From an uncultured SAR116 cluster alpha proteobacterium (lineage in GTDB: Bacteria; Pseudomonadota; Alphaproteobacteria; Puniceispirillales; Marisalimonadaceae), in contig CACNQW010000003.1 of the NCBI GenBank assembly GCA_902622745.1, forward strand, positions 26,877-90,876: DNA of 64,000 nt. The letters are read 5' to 3'. A model generated the notes under the pieces. The model was not told where the DNA came from and searched no databases. It worked only from the letters and a program-made list of their open reading frames with translations. Made by a program: the position numbers and the translations under genes. Of this stretch, positions 18,668-28,356 are shown piece by piece. The stretch's first letter is position 1. Every line of letters starts with the position of its first letter.

Positions 18668-19483
18668 ATGAATCATATTGTATTAATTGGGCATGGAAAA
18701 ATGGGATCAGCCCTTGCAAAAGGTTGGGTAAAAGAAAACTCTCAGTATAAAATTTCAATAATTGAAAAAGAAGAACTATTATTAAATTATAAAAAATTTT
18801 CAAATGTAAAAGTATACAAAAATTTCAATGAATTTTTTACAGAAAATAAAAAAATTGATTTTGTTTTTCTTGCTATAAAACCTCAACAATTAAATGATAT
18901 AAAAAATGATATATTAAAATTTGAAAATAAAAGTACAGTTTTTATATCAATTTTAGCTGGAAAATCTGTTAGTTGGTTTAAAGAAAATATTTCTACTGAA
19001 ATAAAAATAGTTAGAGCAATGCCTAATCTACCAGCCTCTATATCAAGGGGTGTTACAGCTATATATTGTTCTAGTTCTATATTACCAAATGAAAAGCTTA
19101 TTATAGAAGAACTATTATCATCAATAGGTACAGTTTCTTTTGTTTCAAATGAAGAACAAATTGATTTAATAACTGCAATTTCTGGATCAGGGCCAGCTTA
19201 CTTCTTTTATTTAACGGAAGCTCTAACTGAAATTGCTATAGATTTAGGAATATCTAAAGACGACGCTATTAATTTTGCCAAAAATACTTTTATTGGTTCA
19301 GCCATTTTGTTAGACTCTGAAAAGAGTAATAATGCCACTTCTCTTAGAAAAAATGTTACTAGTCCAGGTGGAACAACTGAAGCAGCTTTAAAAATTCTAA
19401 TGAATGAAGAAGAAGGTTTAAAGATTATATTAGAAAAAGCTGTATTAAATGCTATTAATAGAGCACATGAATTAAAAAATTAA
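18668..19483 (+). CDS. proC: Pyrroline-5-carboxylate reductase
   Basis: Last step of proline synthesis, reducing P5C with NAD(P)H. The 271-residue protein has the nucleotide-binding VLIGHGKMGSALAKGW, FLAIKPQQL, IVRAMPNLPASISRGVTA, ISGSGPAYFFYLTEAL and the family signature LRKNVTSPGGTTEAAL near the C-terminus. GxGxMG is kept, with His in the variable position. It lies 20 bases after ubiK and 4 before the COQ9-like gene. Confidence 0.96.
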   Translation: MNHIVLIGHGKMGSALAKGWVKENSQYKISIIEKEELLLNYKKFSNVKVYKNFNEFFTENKKIDFVFLAIKPQQLNDIKNDILKFENKSTVFISILAGKSVSWFKENISTEIKIVRAMPNLPASISRGVTAIYCSSSILPNEKLIIEELLSSIGTVSFVSNEEQIDLITAISGSGPAYFFYLTEALTEIAIDLGISKDDAINFAKNTFIGSAILLDSEKSNNATSLRKNVTSPGGTTEAALKILMNEEEGLKIILEKAVLNAINRAHELKN

Positions 19484-19487
19484 AAAG

Positions 19488-20072
19488 ATGAATAATTTTG
19501 AAATAAAATATTTAATTGCTGATGAGTATATTAATTCAATTTTAAAAGGAGAAAGTTTTGATTTAAACTTAATTTCAAAAAAATTAAAATTAGATAATTC
19601 TATTATAAAAACATTATTTCCTTATAGTGAAGAAATCAATAAATTAGAGTATTTGAAATTATTTAATTCAAAAATTGACGATGAAATATTAATTTTATTA
19701 AATAAAGAAATTAGAGATGAAGATGCAACATATTTTGAAAAAATTTTAGAAGCTTTTTTTATAAAATTTGAAAATTTGGATAAATACAAAAAAGCATTAA
19801 TTTTTTTAAGTTCTAAAAAAAGAGATAAATTATTAAACTTTTTAATTTTAAATAATCAAAATCATAAATTTATTTTAAAATTAATGAAATGTTGCGGTGA
19901 CAAAGATACATATTTTAAGTTAAATATAAAAGCAACTTTATTAAACTCTCTTTATATTAAAAATTTAAACAAACTTTTAAATAGAGAAGAAATAACTATT
20001 GATAAAATCATGAGTAATTTAGATAAGGATTTAAAGAAAGTTTTTGAATTACCATTTTTATTTAAAAATTAA
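19488..20072 (+). CDS. Divergent COQ9-like protein
   Basis: A 194-residue, highly charged, all-helical protein. The first 50 residues look like a TetR-type helical domain ending in LFPYSEEINKLEYLKLF, and CCGDKDTYFKLNIKATLLNSLYIKNL (about 143-168) parallels the COQ9 signature AGD-x-x-T-D-F-x-x-Y-x-K-R-x-L-L. COQ9 presents lipid intermediates to Coq7 in ubiquinone synthesis. The position after ubiK-proC and the presence of coq7 elsewhere in the window (60465-60977) agree. The sequence is too diverged for certainty; a plain TetR-like protein is the alternative. Confidence 0.5.
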   Translation: MNNFEIKYLIADEYINSILKGESFDLNLISKKLKLDNSIIKTLFPYSEEINKLEYLKLFNSKIDDEILILLNKEIRDEDATYFEKILEAFFIKFENLDKYKKALIFLSSKKRDKLLNFLILNNQNHKFILKLMKCCGDKDTYFKLNIKATLLNSLYIKNLNKLLNREEITIDKIMSNLDKDLKKVFELPFLFKN

Positions 20073-21379
20073 ATTGGTAGTAATACTCTAGCTCTTAATC
20101 CACCTAATGGACTATCTTCTAAGATAAGTTCACCGCCGTGCGAAAGTATAGAATTATTCGCAATTGAAAGTCCGAGACCTATTCCTCCTGTATTTTTGTT
20201 TCTTGAATGTTCAAGCCTATTAAAAGGTAGTAATGCTTCTTCTCTTTTATCACGGGGTATTCCTGGACCATTATCATCAATTACAACTTCGCAATGATCA
20301 TCAAATAACCGAGTAGAAATTTTAGCTTTTCCAGCATATTTAATAGCATTGTTCAATAAATTTATTAATGCTCGATTGATTGATCTTACTTGCATAGGGA
20401 AAATTGGCAAGTCAGATGATGGTGGAGATATTTCAATTTTATTTAAGCTAGGATCTGATGATTTGGCTGCTAATTGAACAATTTTAAATAAATTTGCTTC
20501 TACCATTTCCTCTTCTCTATCATCTTTTGCAAACTCTAAATAACCTTTTATCATTTCTTCCATTTCATCTAGATCTTCACCCAAATTATTTTTGAGATTT
20601 GTATTTTCATTGAGTAATTCTAATTGTAATTTCATTCTTGTTATCGGAGTTCTCAAATCATGACTTACACCTGCAAGTAATTCCATTCTCTCTGTAATTT
20701 GTTTTTTTATTCTATGTCTCATAGCCTGAAAAGCTCTACCAGCTAATCTTACTTCGGTAGCACCTTCAATATTATAATTTTTTACATCTCGACCAAAACC
20801 AATCTGACGAGCAGCATTCGCTAAATTTAAAATTGGTCTAACTTGACCTCTTAGAAAAATTATAGCAATAGAAAATAAAATTACTGACGAACCAATAGAC
20901 CATACAATAAATGTTAGACCCGTTGATGCAAATAGACGTTTTTTCTCTATTGTCATTCTGACAATTCCATTAGCTAATTGAATATCAGCTACTATCTGAC
21001 CAGTATTTTCCTGAGTTGATAAATAAAAAGGTTTTTTTATTCTTAAGGATAAAGCATCTCTGAAATTAAAAAATTTTTTGTCTAAATTTTGATTTGGTTT
21101 TAATATTCCTCCTTCTAGCCAATAAAATATGAAATTAAAATATTGTCTTGCTTTTGTTGCAGATAATGACCTCTCATCCTTAGAAGGATTAGAACCTAGT
21201 TCGTCAATTAAAAGTCCTATATCATTTGCAAGATTTTTTGACATATGTCTTGAGACAGAGTCCCAGTGTCTCTCATAAAAAATAAAAACAGATATTATTT
21301 GAACTAATATTATAGGAATAAGAATGATTGATAACATTCTTCCGAACAAACTTTTTGGAGTAATGTTTCTAAGCCTCAT
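20069..21379 (-). CDS. Sensor histidine kinase, EnvZ-like
   Basis: A 436-residue membrane histidine kinase. Two transmembrane helices (near residues 14-35 and about 155-175) enclose a periplasmic sensor of about 120 residues. A HAMP domain follows, then the phospho-acceptor box GVSHDLRTPITRMKLQLELL (His near 240), the N box NLLNNAIKYAG, DDNGPGIPRDKR, and GGIGLGLSIANNSI (G boxes). The order and motifs match EnvZ. The start is ATG 21379, preferred over a TTG two codons upstream. It overlaps the response-regulator gene by 11 bases, so the two are co-translated. Confidence 0.92.
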   Translation of the reverse strand: MRLRNITPKSLFGRMLSIILIPIILVQIISVFIFYERHWDSVSRHMSKNLANDIGLLIDELGSNPSKDERSLSATKARQYFNFIFYWLEGGILKPNQNLDKKFFNFRDALSLRIKKPFYLSTQENTGQIVADIQLANGIVRMTIEKKRLFASTGLTFIVWSIGSSVILFSIAIIFLRGQVRPILNLANAARQIGFGRDVKNYNIEGATEVRLAGRAFQAMRHRIKKQITERMELLAGVSHDLRTPITRMKLQLELLNENTNLKNNLGEDLDEMEEMIKGYLEFAKDDREEEMVEANLFKIVQLAAKSSDPSLNKIEISPPSSDLPIFPMQVRSINRALINLLNNAIKYAGKAKISTRLFDDHCEVVIDDNGPGIPRDKREEALLPFNRLEHSRNKNTGGIGLGLSIANNSILSHGGELILEDSPLGGLRARVLLPI

Positions 21380-22097
21380 TTTCAAATTCTTTACTGTTAA
21401 AAGTATTTAATTTCCATCCAAAGCCTCTTATAGTCTGGAGATATGTTGGAAATCTTTGATCTTTTTCAATTTTTTTTCTTATTCTAGTTATTGCAACATC
21501 AATTGATCTATCTTCCATTTTTCCACCTAACATTTTGTTCAAATCATCTCTAGATAGAGCTTTGTTAGGCATTTTTGCAAAGCATTGTAACAAATTTTGT
21601 TCTGACGTAGTAAGATGTATCGATAAGCCGTTTTTGTAAAGATTTAAGGAATCCATATTAAAGAAAAATGGACCAAACTCTAAATTTGAACTAGGTTTTA
21701 CTTTGTTAACATAAGAATTTCTTTTTAAGATATTTTTTATTCTTAGCAACAGTTCTTTAGGTTGGAATGGTTTTGAAAGATAATCATCAGCACCAGTTTC
21801 TAATCCATCAATTCTATCTTCAGTCGAAGACATTGCTGTTAACATTAAAATTGGAACCCTACTATTTTTTCTTATTTCTTTTAAAAATTGAAGCCCTGTT
21901 TTTCCAGGCATCATTATATCTAAAATAATTAAATCAAAGATAATACTATTCATTAAATTTTGAGCATCATAAGCATTGGAAGCATCTGACACTAAAAACT
22001 CATTATTTTTTAAAAAATCACTTAAAAGATTTCTTAATTTTTGATCATCATCAACAATTAAAATATGTGAATTAATAATAAACCTCTTTAAATACAC
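21369..22097 (-). CDS. OmpR-family response regulator
   Basis: A 242-residue two-component regulator: receiver domain with ILIVDDD, phosphorylated Asp in DLIILDIMMPGKTG, LMLTAMSS and the LSKPFQPKELLLRI lysine. A winged-helix DNA-binding domain follows, with EQNLLQCFAK, RSIDVAITRIRKKIE and YLQTIRGFGWKL. It is the partner of the adjacent EnvZ-like kinase. The start is unclear: GTG at 22097 lacks a ribosome-binding site, whereas AAGAGG lies six bases before an in-frame ATT at 22076, which would give a more usual N-terminus (xNSHILIVDDD). Confidence 0.92.
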   Translation of the reverse strand: MYLKRFIINSHILIVDDDQKLRNLLSDFLKNNEFLVSDASNAYDAQNLMNSIIFDLIILDIMMPGKTGLQFLKEIRKNSRVPILMLTAMSSTEDRIDGLETGADDYLSKPFQPKELLLRIKNILKRNSYVNKVKPSSNLEFGPFFFNMDSLNLYKNGLSIHLTTSEQNLLQCFAKMPNKALSRDDLNKMLGGKMEDRSIDVAITRIRKKIEKDQRFPTYLQTIRGFGWKLNTFNSKEFENEA

Positions 22098-22205
22098 TTT
22101 ATTTAAAATTATTACAACTCCAAGTGAAATTACAATTTTATTTTTTAAATTTAGTAGTTACTTTTTAAAAAAATTTGTTTAAATTAAAGTTTTTATGAGG
22201 TTTTT

Positions 22206-23081
22206 GTGATACAGGGTTTTGATAATAGAGAAGGAAAGATCTGGCTCAATGGTAAGTTAGTTGAATGGAACGATTCAAAGATACATGTACTGAATCATGG
22301 ATTGCATTACGCTAGCTCAGTTTTTGAAGGTGAAAGAGCGTATAATGGTAAAATATTTAAATCCGAAGAACACACTCAAAGATTCTTTGAGGGTGCTCAA
22401 ACTATGGATATGGAAATACCTTTTACACAATCTGAAATTTTGAATGCAAAAAAAGAATTAATTATTTCTAATGGTTTAAAAGATGCATATGTGAGACCTA
22501 TAGCATGGCGGGGTAGTGAAATGATGGCCGTATCAGCTCAAAAAACAACCATTAATGTTGCTATTGCTTCATGGGCATGGCCAAGTTATTTTGATCCTCA
22601 TGAAAAAATGAAAGGTATTAAATTAGATATTGCTAAATGGAGAAGGCCTGATCCAAATTGTGCTCCTGTTCATGTCAAAGCATCTGGCCTGTATATGATT
22701 TGTACTTTATCAAAACATGATGCTGAAGCAAAAGGTTATAGCGATGCAGTAATGTTAGACTGGAGGGATCTTATAGCGGAGGCAACCGGCGCTAATATAT
22801 TTTTTAAATTTAAAGATGGAAATTTATATACTCCAAAACCTGATTGTTTTTTAGATGGAATTACAAGACGTACAGTAATAAAGTTAGCTAAAGATCTTGG
22901 AGTAAATACTATTGAAAAACAATTAAGACTTGATGATATACATGATGCTGAAGAATGTTTTTTAACTGGAACAGCGGCAGAAGTTACACCTGTAAGTCAA
23001 ATTGGTGAAGATTTAAAATTTACGCCTGGTGAATTATCATTTAATTTAATGAAAGCATACGAAAAAGTTGTAAACAGTTAG
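22206..23081 (+). CDS. ilvE: Branched-chain amino acid aminotransferase
   Basis: A PLP fold-type IV transaminase for Leu, Ile and Val. The 291 residues show GKLVEWNDSKIHVLNHGLHYASSVFEGERAY at the N-terminus, HVKASGLYMICTL (PLP lysine region), DAVMLDWRDLIAEATGANIFF and ECFLTGTAAEVTPVSQIG. The start is GTG at 22206, with AGG about six bases upstream; no ATG fits the conserved N-terminus. The intergenic 22098-22205 is shared with the divergent regulator gene. It ends 4 bases before the convergent moaE. Confidence 0.95.
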   Translation: MIQGFDNREGKIWLNGKLVEWNDSKIHVLNHGLHYASSVFEGERAYNGKIFKSEEHTQRFFEGAQTMDMEIPFTQSEILNAKKELIISNGLKDAYVRPIAWRGSEMMAVSAQKTTINVAIASWAWPSYFDPHEKMKGIKLDIAKWRRPDPNCAPVHVKASGLYMICTLSKHDAEAKGYSDAVMLDWRDLIAEATGANIFFKFKDGNLYTPKPDCFLDGITRRTVIKLAKDLGVNTIEKQLRLDDIHDAEECFLTGTAAEVTPVSQIGEDLKFTPGELSFNLMKAYEKVVNS

Positions 23082-23085
23082 TGAA

Positions 23086-23544
23086 TTAACTCCATTTTTC
23101 GAGCGCTTTGATTTCTTTTTTATCTTGAATTACCCATTTATTTTCGTTTTCAAATTCTTCTATTTTCCAAAATGTCGCATTTGTTTTTAAATAATCCATA
23201 ATAAAGTTACATGCATTAAATGCATTCTGTCTATGTTTTGAGCTCACACCAACGTATACAATTTTATCTTTAGGAAACAACTTACCTATTCTATGAATAA
23301 TTGAAATGTAATTTATATCCCATTTTTTTAAGGCTTTTTCTGTTATTTTTAAAATTTCATTTTCTGTCATTAAAGGATAGTGTTCTAATGTCATTGATAA
23401 AATGTTTTTATTATTTTTGTCTTTAGCCCTGACAGTTCCTAAAAAGTTCACTATTGCTCCAGTATTATTTTTTAAAAGAAATTTATTTTCTTGGTCGACA
23501 TTAAACGATTTTTTTTGAATTTTGATTTTAACTTTTCTAGATAT
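23086..23544 (-). CDS. moaE: Molybdopterin synthase catalytic subunit, non-standard start
   Basis: The large subunit of molybdopterin synthase, which works with MoaD to add sulfur to precursor Z. Conserved parts: GAIVNFLGTVRAKD, LTLEHYP-like MTLEHYPLMTENE, IHRIGKLFPKDKIVYVGVSSKHRQNAF and MDYLKTNATFWKIE, with the catalytic Lys. From the first standard start (GTG 23451) the protein would lose about 31 residues. The open frame extends upstream and encodes the expected N-terminus (VKIKIQKKSFNVDQENKFL). The only in-frame candidates there are ATA at 23544, 5 bases after a perfect GGAGG at the end of moaD, or CTG at 23556. I take ATA; the full protein would be 152 aa, the family's usual size. Confidence 0.85.
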   Translation of the reverse strand: MSRKVKIKIQKKSFNVDQENKFLLKNNTGAIVNFLGTVRAKDKNNKNILSMTLEHYPLMTENEILKITEKALKKWDINYISIIHRIGKLFPKDKIVYVGVSSKHRQNAFNACNFIMDYLKTNATFWKIEEFENENKWVIQDKKEIKALEKWS

Positions 23545-23545
23545 T

Positions 23546-23797
23546 TTAACCTCCAGTGACAGGAGGGAAGAAAGCTATTTCATCATCATTTTTAATTTTC
23601 GTAGATTTTGAAATATAAATTTTATTTTGTGCGACTTTAATAGTTGCACGTTTACTAAATGCTTTTTTATATTTTTCATTTCTTGTAATTAAAAAATTAA
23701 TTAGCTTTTCTGGGGTATCTATATCTGGGGAAATTGAGATTGTTTCTTCAGATTTACCTACAATGTCTTTTACCCATGAAAAATATTTAATGATCAT
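23546..23797 (-). CDS. moaD: Molybdopterin synthase sulfur-carrier subunit
   Basis: An 83-residue ubiquitin-like protein ending in FFPPVTGG; the C-terminal Gly-Gly is thiocarboxylated and donates sulfur through MoaE. The N-terminus MIIKYFSWVKDIVGKSEETI is typical of the family. Its last codons (ACT GGA GGT TAA) also supply the Shine-Dalgarno sequence for moaE, and the next gene follows with almost no spacer. It lies 11 bases after pgsA on the same strand. Confidence 0.9.
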   Translation of the reverse strand: MIIKYFSWVKDIVGKSEETISISPDIDTPEKLINFLITRNEKYKKAFSKRATIKVAQNKIYISKSTKIKNDDEIAFFPPVTGG

Positions 23798-23808
23798 ATA
23801 TCAATATC

Positions 23809-24384
23809 CTATAGATGATCCCATACTTTTTTTAGATAATCATAACATGTAATTATAGTTATTATCCCTGCAATCCAAATTAAAAAGACTGACAAAATAA
23901 AAATAACCTTTGATTCGAAAAAAAATGAATGAGATCTCCAAACAAGGTATGTTGAGCAGGCAACAATTTGAATTGTTGTTTTCCATTTAGCTAAAACTGA
24001 AACGTCGAGTTTTATATTCATATTGTATGTTTGTTCTCTAATGCCAGTTATGAAAATTTCTCTTAATACAATGAATAAAACTGGAATTAAAGTATAGTAA
24101 TAGTCAAAAAAACCCTCCATACTGAGAGCTAATAATGTTGAAATAATCAACATTTTATCAGCAACAGGATCAATAATTTTACCAAAATTTGATGTTACAT
24201 TATATTTTCTTGCTAAGAAGCCATCAAAAAAATCGGTAATTCCAGCAATGATAAAAATTATTGGTGCGAGAATAGCACCAATTTCATCTCCGTAAATAAT
24301 AAACAAAGGCACAATGATACTACTCAGACATCTAAAGCTTGTAAGAAAATTTGGTATATGTTTTTGTAATTTAATTGAATGCAT
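23809..24384 (-). CDS. pgsA: CDP-diacylglycerol--glycerol-3-phosphate 3-phosphatidyltransferase
   Basis: Makes phosphatidylglycerol phosphate in the inner membrane. The 191-residue protein starts LQKHIPNFLTSFRCLSS. It has the CDP-alcohol phosphotransferase motif D-G-x2-A-R-x8-G-x3-D-x3-D as DFFDGFLARKYNVTSNFGKIIDPVAD, followed by KMLIIST typical of PgsA, and several membrane helices. It lies downstream of uvrC; uvrC-pgsA-moaD-moaE is a common alphaproteobacterial order. Confidence 0.93.
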   Translation of the reverse strand: MHSIKLQKHIPNFLTSFRCLSSIIVPLFIIYGDEIGAILAPIIFIIAGITDFFDGFLARKYNVTSNFGKIIDPVADKMLIISTLLALSMEGFFDYYYTLIPVLFIVLREIFITGIREQTYNMNIKLDVSVLAKWKTTIQIVACSTYLVWRSHSFFFESKVIFILSVFLIWIAGIITIITCYDYLKKVWDHL

Positions 24385-24407
24385 AAGTTATATTAATAAT
24401 TTATTTT

Positions 24408-26282
24408 TTAACTACCATTAAAAAAATTAAAAATTATTTCAGCAGTTTTTTTATTTATATTTGGTACTTTTTCTAAATCTTCAATTGAAGCTTTTTTAAT
24501 ACCATTACTGGATCCAAAATAATCTAATAGATTTTTTTTTCTGATCTTCCCAATACCTTGTATTTCGTCTACAGGGTTTTTAAAAAGAGATTTTGTCCTT
24601 TTGCTTCTATGATATCCAATTGCAAATCTATGTGCCTCATCACGCAAATTTTGTAAAAAAAATCGTATTGGATCATTTTTATTTAAAAATAATTCTTGAT
24701 TATTACCGTAATAAAAATTTTCATTTCCAGAGTTCCTATCTCTTCCTTTTGATACAGCTAAAACAAAAATCTTATGATTTTTAATTTGATTTAAAGTATC
24801 TTGAACTTTTCTTAAATGTCCTTTTCCGCCATCAATAAGAACTAAATCTGGTGGCTGAATGGTAGTATTATTTTTAAAGCGTCTTGTTATAACTTCTTCC
24901 ATCATAGAATAATCATCATTGAATTTGAATGTTTTCTCTTGCATTAACCCTTTAATTATAAATTTTCTATATAGGTTTTTTTCAAAGCCATTCTCTGTAA
25001 ATGTAATGAATGCTCCAATCGCGTTTGTTCCCTGATTATGAGAATTATCATATGTCTCTATTTTCTTTATTTCATTTATGTTAAGTAATTTACTTAAATT
25101 AAATAAGTTTTTCTTATTTGAGGTGTTTTGAAAAAGTTTTTTATTTAAATTTTGAAGAGCTGTTTTCTCTAAATCATTTAGTATTTTTAATTTAAATCCT
25201 TTTAGTGGTTTATAAATTTTTACCAAATGTTTTTGTTGTTTAGAAAAAAGTTCCTCAAGTAAGTTTTTTTGTTCTGGTATAACATTAACAATTATTAATT
25301 TTGGTGCTTCATTATTTTTATAATATTGATTTAAAAAGGAAGACATAATTTCATTTTCCTTTAAATCATCGCCGTAATCAGTGATTTTTGGAAAATGAGA
25401 AATTGAACCATAATTACTTCCATTTCTAATAATTGACATTTGAACTACACAATGATTTTGTTTTTTTATCATATAAATTAAATCAAGATTTTTAAGCATT
25501 TGATAATTGATATTTTGAGAAGTTATAACATTAGATATTGCATAAATTTGATTTCTTAAAATAGCAGCTTCTTCATAATTTTGATTTTCAGATTTCTCAT
25601 ACATTTTGTCTGACAAAATCTTTTTAATATCATGTGATTTTCCTGATAAAAAATTAATTACATTTTGTATTCCATCTAAATAATCAGCTTTAGAAATATA
25701 GTTAACACATGGAGCGCTACATCTTTTTATTTGATATTGAAGGCAGGGTCTAGATCGAGTATTAAAAATATTATCTGAACAATTTCTGATTAAAAAAACC
25801 TTTTGCAACGTCTCGATTGTCTTGTTGATTGAACTTTTAGAAGTAAATGGGCCAAAATATTTTCCTTTTTTCTTTTTAATTCCTCTGTGAGTTATCATTT
25901 TTGGAAAATCGTCATTGGTTGATATATAAATAGAACTAAAACTCTTATCGTCTTTTAAAAGAACATTAAATTTTGGTTCGAATTTTTTAATTAAGTTAGA
26001 TTCTAACAGTAAAGCTTCTACTTCAGAGTTAGTAATATTGATTTCTATTTTCTGGATATTACTAATCATTGTAATTAAACGTCTATTAAGTTTAGTAGCT
26101 TTTGTATAGCTGAGAATTCTTTTATATAAATTCTTAGCTTTTCCAATATATATTGGATCGTCTGAAGAATTAATCATTTTATAAATTCCTGGTTTTTTAG
26201 GAATATTTTTAAGTTCTAATAAAATTACTTTTATTCCATGTTCAAGATTTAAATGATTACCAACTTTGGTTATTTTATTCAT
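24408..26282 (-). CDS. uvrC: Excinuclease ABC subunit C
   Basis: Makes both incisions in nucleotide excision repair. The 624-residue protein has an N-terminal GIY-YIG nuclease domain (KKPGIYKMINSSDDPIYIGKAKNLYKRI, about residues 28-56) and a Cys cluster (RPCLQYQIKRCSAPCVNYIS, about 175-195). A UVR segment follows (ILRNQIYAISN), then the RNase H-like domain (ETYDNSHNQGTNAIGAFITF and PDLVLIDGGKGHL). The C-terminus carries helix-hairpin-helix motifs (DEIQGIGKIRKKNLLDYFGS). It is complete. Confidence 0.96.
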   Translation of the reverse strand: MNKITKVGNHLNLEHGIKVILLELKNIPKKPGIYKMINSSDDPIYIGKAKNLYKRILSYTKATKLNRRLITMISNIQKIEINITNSEVEALLLESNLIKKFEPKFNVLLKDDKSFSSIYISTNDDFPKMITHRGIKKKKGKYFGPFTSKSSINKTIETLQKVFLIRNCSDNIFNTRSRPCLQYQIKRCSAPCVNYISKADYLDGIQNVINFLSGKSHDIKKILSDKMYEKSENQNYEEAAILRNQIYAISNVITSQNINYQMLKNLDLIYMIKKQNHCVVQMSIIRNGSNYGSISHFPKITDYGDDLKENEIMSSFLNQYYKNNEAPKLIIVNVIPEQKNLLEELFSKQQKHLVKIYKPLKGFKLKILNDLEKTALQNLNKKLFQNTSNKKNLFNLSKLLNINEIKKIETYDNSHNQGTNAIGAFITFTENGFEKNLYRKFIIKGLMQEKTFKFNDDYSMMEEVITRRFKNNTTIQPPDLVLIDGGKGHLRKVQDTLNQIKNHKIFVLAVSKGRDRNSGNENFYYGNNQELFLNKNDPIRFFLQNLRDEAHRFAIGYHRSKRTKSLFKNPVDEIQGIGKIRKKNLLDYFGSSNGIKKASIEDLEKVPNINKKTAEIIFNFFNGS

Positions 26283-26313
26283 ATCTAGATTATAATTTTT
26301 GAAATATAAAAAT

Positions 26314-28299
26314 CTATTTTTTTAATAGACCAATTTCCTTTTGTTGAAGTCGATTAATAATATCTCTTAATTTTGCTGCTTCTTCAAATTCTAGATTACT
26401 TGCAGCTTCTCTCATTTCTTTTTCAAGTTCAGGAATTGATTTAACATGTTTCATTAATTTTTTTTCTTCTTTTTTATTATCATTATTTAAGTCAGACAAA
26501 ATATCAGAGATTTTATTTTGTATAGTTTTGGGTTTAATATTATTTTTTTTATTAAAACGTATTTGTTTTTCCCTTCTTCTATTAGTTTCATCCATTGCAT
26601 ATTGCATTGATGTTGTTATTTTGTCAGCATAAAGAATAACCTTCCCCTCAAGGTTTCTTGCAGCTCTTCCGATTGTTTGAATTAAAGATGTTTTAGATCT
26701 CAAATAACCTTCTTTGTCAGCATCAAGTACCGCAACAAGTGCACACTCTGGAATATCTAAACCTTCTCTGAGTAAATTAATGCCAATTAAAACTTCAAAT
26801 TTTCCCAATCTCAAATCTCTTATAATTTCAATTCTTTCTAATGTCTCTACATCTGAGTGGATATATCTAACTTTTAAATTAGCTTCATGCATAAATTCTG
26901 TAAGAGATTCAGCCATTTTTTTTGTTAAGGTTGTTACAAGAATCCTATGATTTTTTTTAATTTCTTTTTTACATTCATCTATTAAATCATCTACTTGGTT
27001 TGAGGTAGGTTTAATAATAATCTTTGGATCAATTAATCCTGTTGGTCTTACTAATTGTTCAACAAAAATTCCACTTGTTTTATCGAGCTCCCACTCACCA
27101 GGCGTTGCTGAAACATAAATTGTTTGAGGTCTAAACATTTCCCATTCTTCGAATTTTAACGGTCTATTGTCTAAGCAAGAGGGTAATCTAAATCCATATT
27201 CAGATAGAGTAAGCTTTCTGCTATGATCCCCTTTGTACATCGCTCCAATCTGACTTATGCTAATGTGACTTTCATCTGCAAAAACTAGAGAGTTTTTTGG
27301 CAAATATTCAAATAATGTTGGTGGTGGTTCACCTGGATTTCTTCCTGATAAATATCTGCTATAATTTTCTATTCCGGGACAAGTTCCAGCGGCTTGTATC
27401 ATGGCTAAGTCATGATTTGTTCTTTGTTCAAGTCTTTGGGCTTCAAGTAATTTATTTTCGTTATAAAATTGATTCAATCTTATTTTTAGTTCTTCTTTAA
27501 TTTGTTTAATTGCCTGATTTAATGTTGGTTTGGGTGTTACATAATGTGAGTTTGCATATAATTTAATTTGATCAAGTTTATTTAATTTTTTACCTGTTAA
27601 GGAATCGATTTCGTAAATTTCTTCAATTTCATCTCCAAAAAAATTTATTCTCCATGCGGCATTTTCATAATGTGCTGGAAAAATTTCGACAATGTCTCCT
27701 CTTACTCTAAATGTACCTCTTGAAAAGTTTAAGTTATTTCTCTTATATTGAAGTTCTGTAAATTGTCTGATTAATTTATGTTGTGATATATTATCACCTT
27801 TTTTTAAATTAATTGTCATTTGTGAATAAGTTTCAACAGATCCAATTCCATATATACATGAAACCGATGCAACAATTATAACATCATTTCTCTCTAACAA
27901 AGATCTTGTAGCTGAATGCCTCATTCTATCAATTTGTTCGTTAATGCTAGACTCCTTTTCGATAAATGTATCAGATCTTGGAACGTAAGCTTCAGGTTGA
28001 TAATAATCATAATACGAAACAAAGTACTCTACTGCATTTTCAGGAAAAAACTCTTTCATCTCACCATATAATTGAGCTGCAAGTGTCTTATTTGGAGCCA
28101 TTATCAATGTGGGTTTATTAAGGGTTTTTATCACATGGGCCATTGTAAAGGTTTTCCCTGAACCAGTTACACCCATAAGTACCTGGTCTTTTTCTTTTTT
28201 ATTTATGCCTTCAATTAAATCATTTATTGCTTTAGGTTGATCTCCTGCTGGATCAAAATCTGATTTTAGTTTAAATTTATGATTATTGGCAATAGACAT
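26314..28299 (-). CDS. uvrB: Excinuclease ABC subunit B
   Basis: The damage-verifying helicase of nucleotide excision repair. The 661 residues include the Walker [16 protein letters not shown] (about 43-57), the beta-hairpin [20 protein letters not shown] (about 97-116), [13 protein letters not shown] with DEAD-like [37 protein letters not shown] and [11 protein letters not shown]-terminal UVR domain ([22 protein letters not shown]) binds UvrC. It lies 31 bases upstream of uvrC on the same strand, so the two are probably co-transcribed. Confidence 0.97.
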   Translation of the reverse strand: MSIANNHKFKLKSDFDPAGDQPKAINDLIEGINKKEKDQVLMGVTGSGKTFTMAHVIKTLNKPTLIMAPNKTLAAQLYGEMKEFFPENAVEYFVSYYDYYQPEAYVPRSDTFIEKESSINEQIDRMRHSATRSLLERNDVIIVASVSCIYGIGSVETYSQMTINLKKGDNISQHKLIRQFTELQYKRNNLNFSRGTFRVRGDIVEIFPAHYENAAWRINFFGDEIEEIYEIDSLTGKKLNKLDQIKLYANSHYVTPKPTLNQAIKQIKEELKIRLNQFYNENKLLEAQRLEQRTNHDLAMIQAAGTCPGIENYSRYLSGRNPGEPPPTLFEYLPKNSLVFADESHISISQIGAMYKGDHSRKLTLSEYGFRLPSCLDNRPLKFEEWEMFRPQTIYVSATPGEWELDKTSGIFVEQLVRPTGLIDPKIIIKPTSNQVDDLIDECKKEIKKNHRILVTTLTKKMAESLTEFMHEANLKVRYIHSDVETLERIEIIRDLRLGKFEVLIGINLLREGLDIPECALVAVLDADKEGYLRSKTSLIQTIGRAARNLEGKVILYADKITTSMQYAMDETNRRREKQIRFNKKNNIKPKTIQNKISDILSDLNNDNKKEEKKLMKHVKSIPELEKEMREAASNLEFEEAAKLRDIINRLQQKEIGLLKK

Positions 28300-28356
28300 A
28301 ATATTGATTTATGATAGAAAGAAAAATATTCAATAGCATTAGTAATTGGAGTTTAA

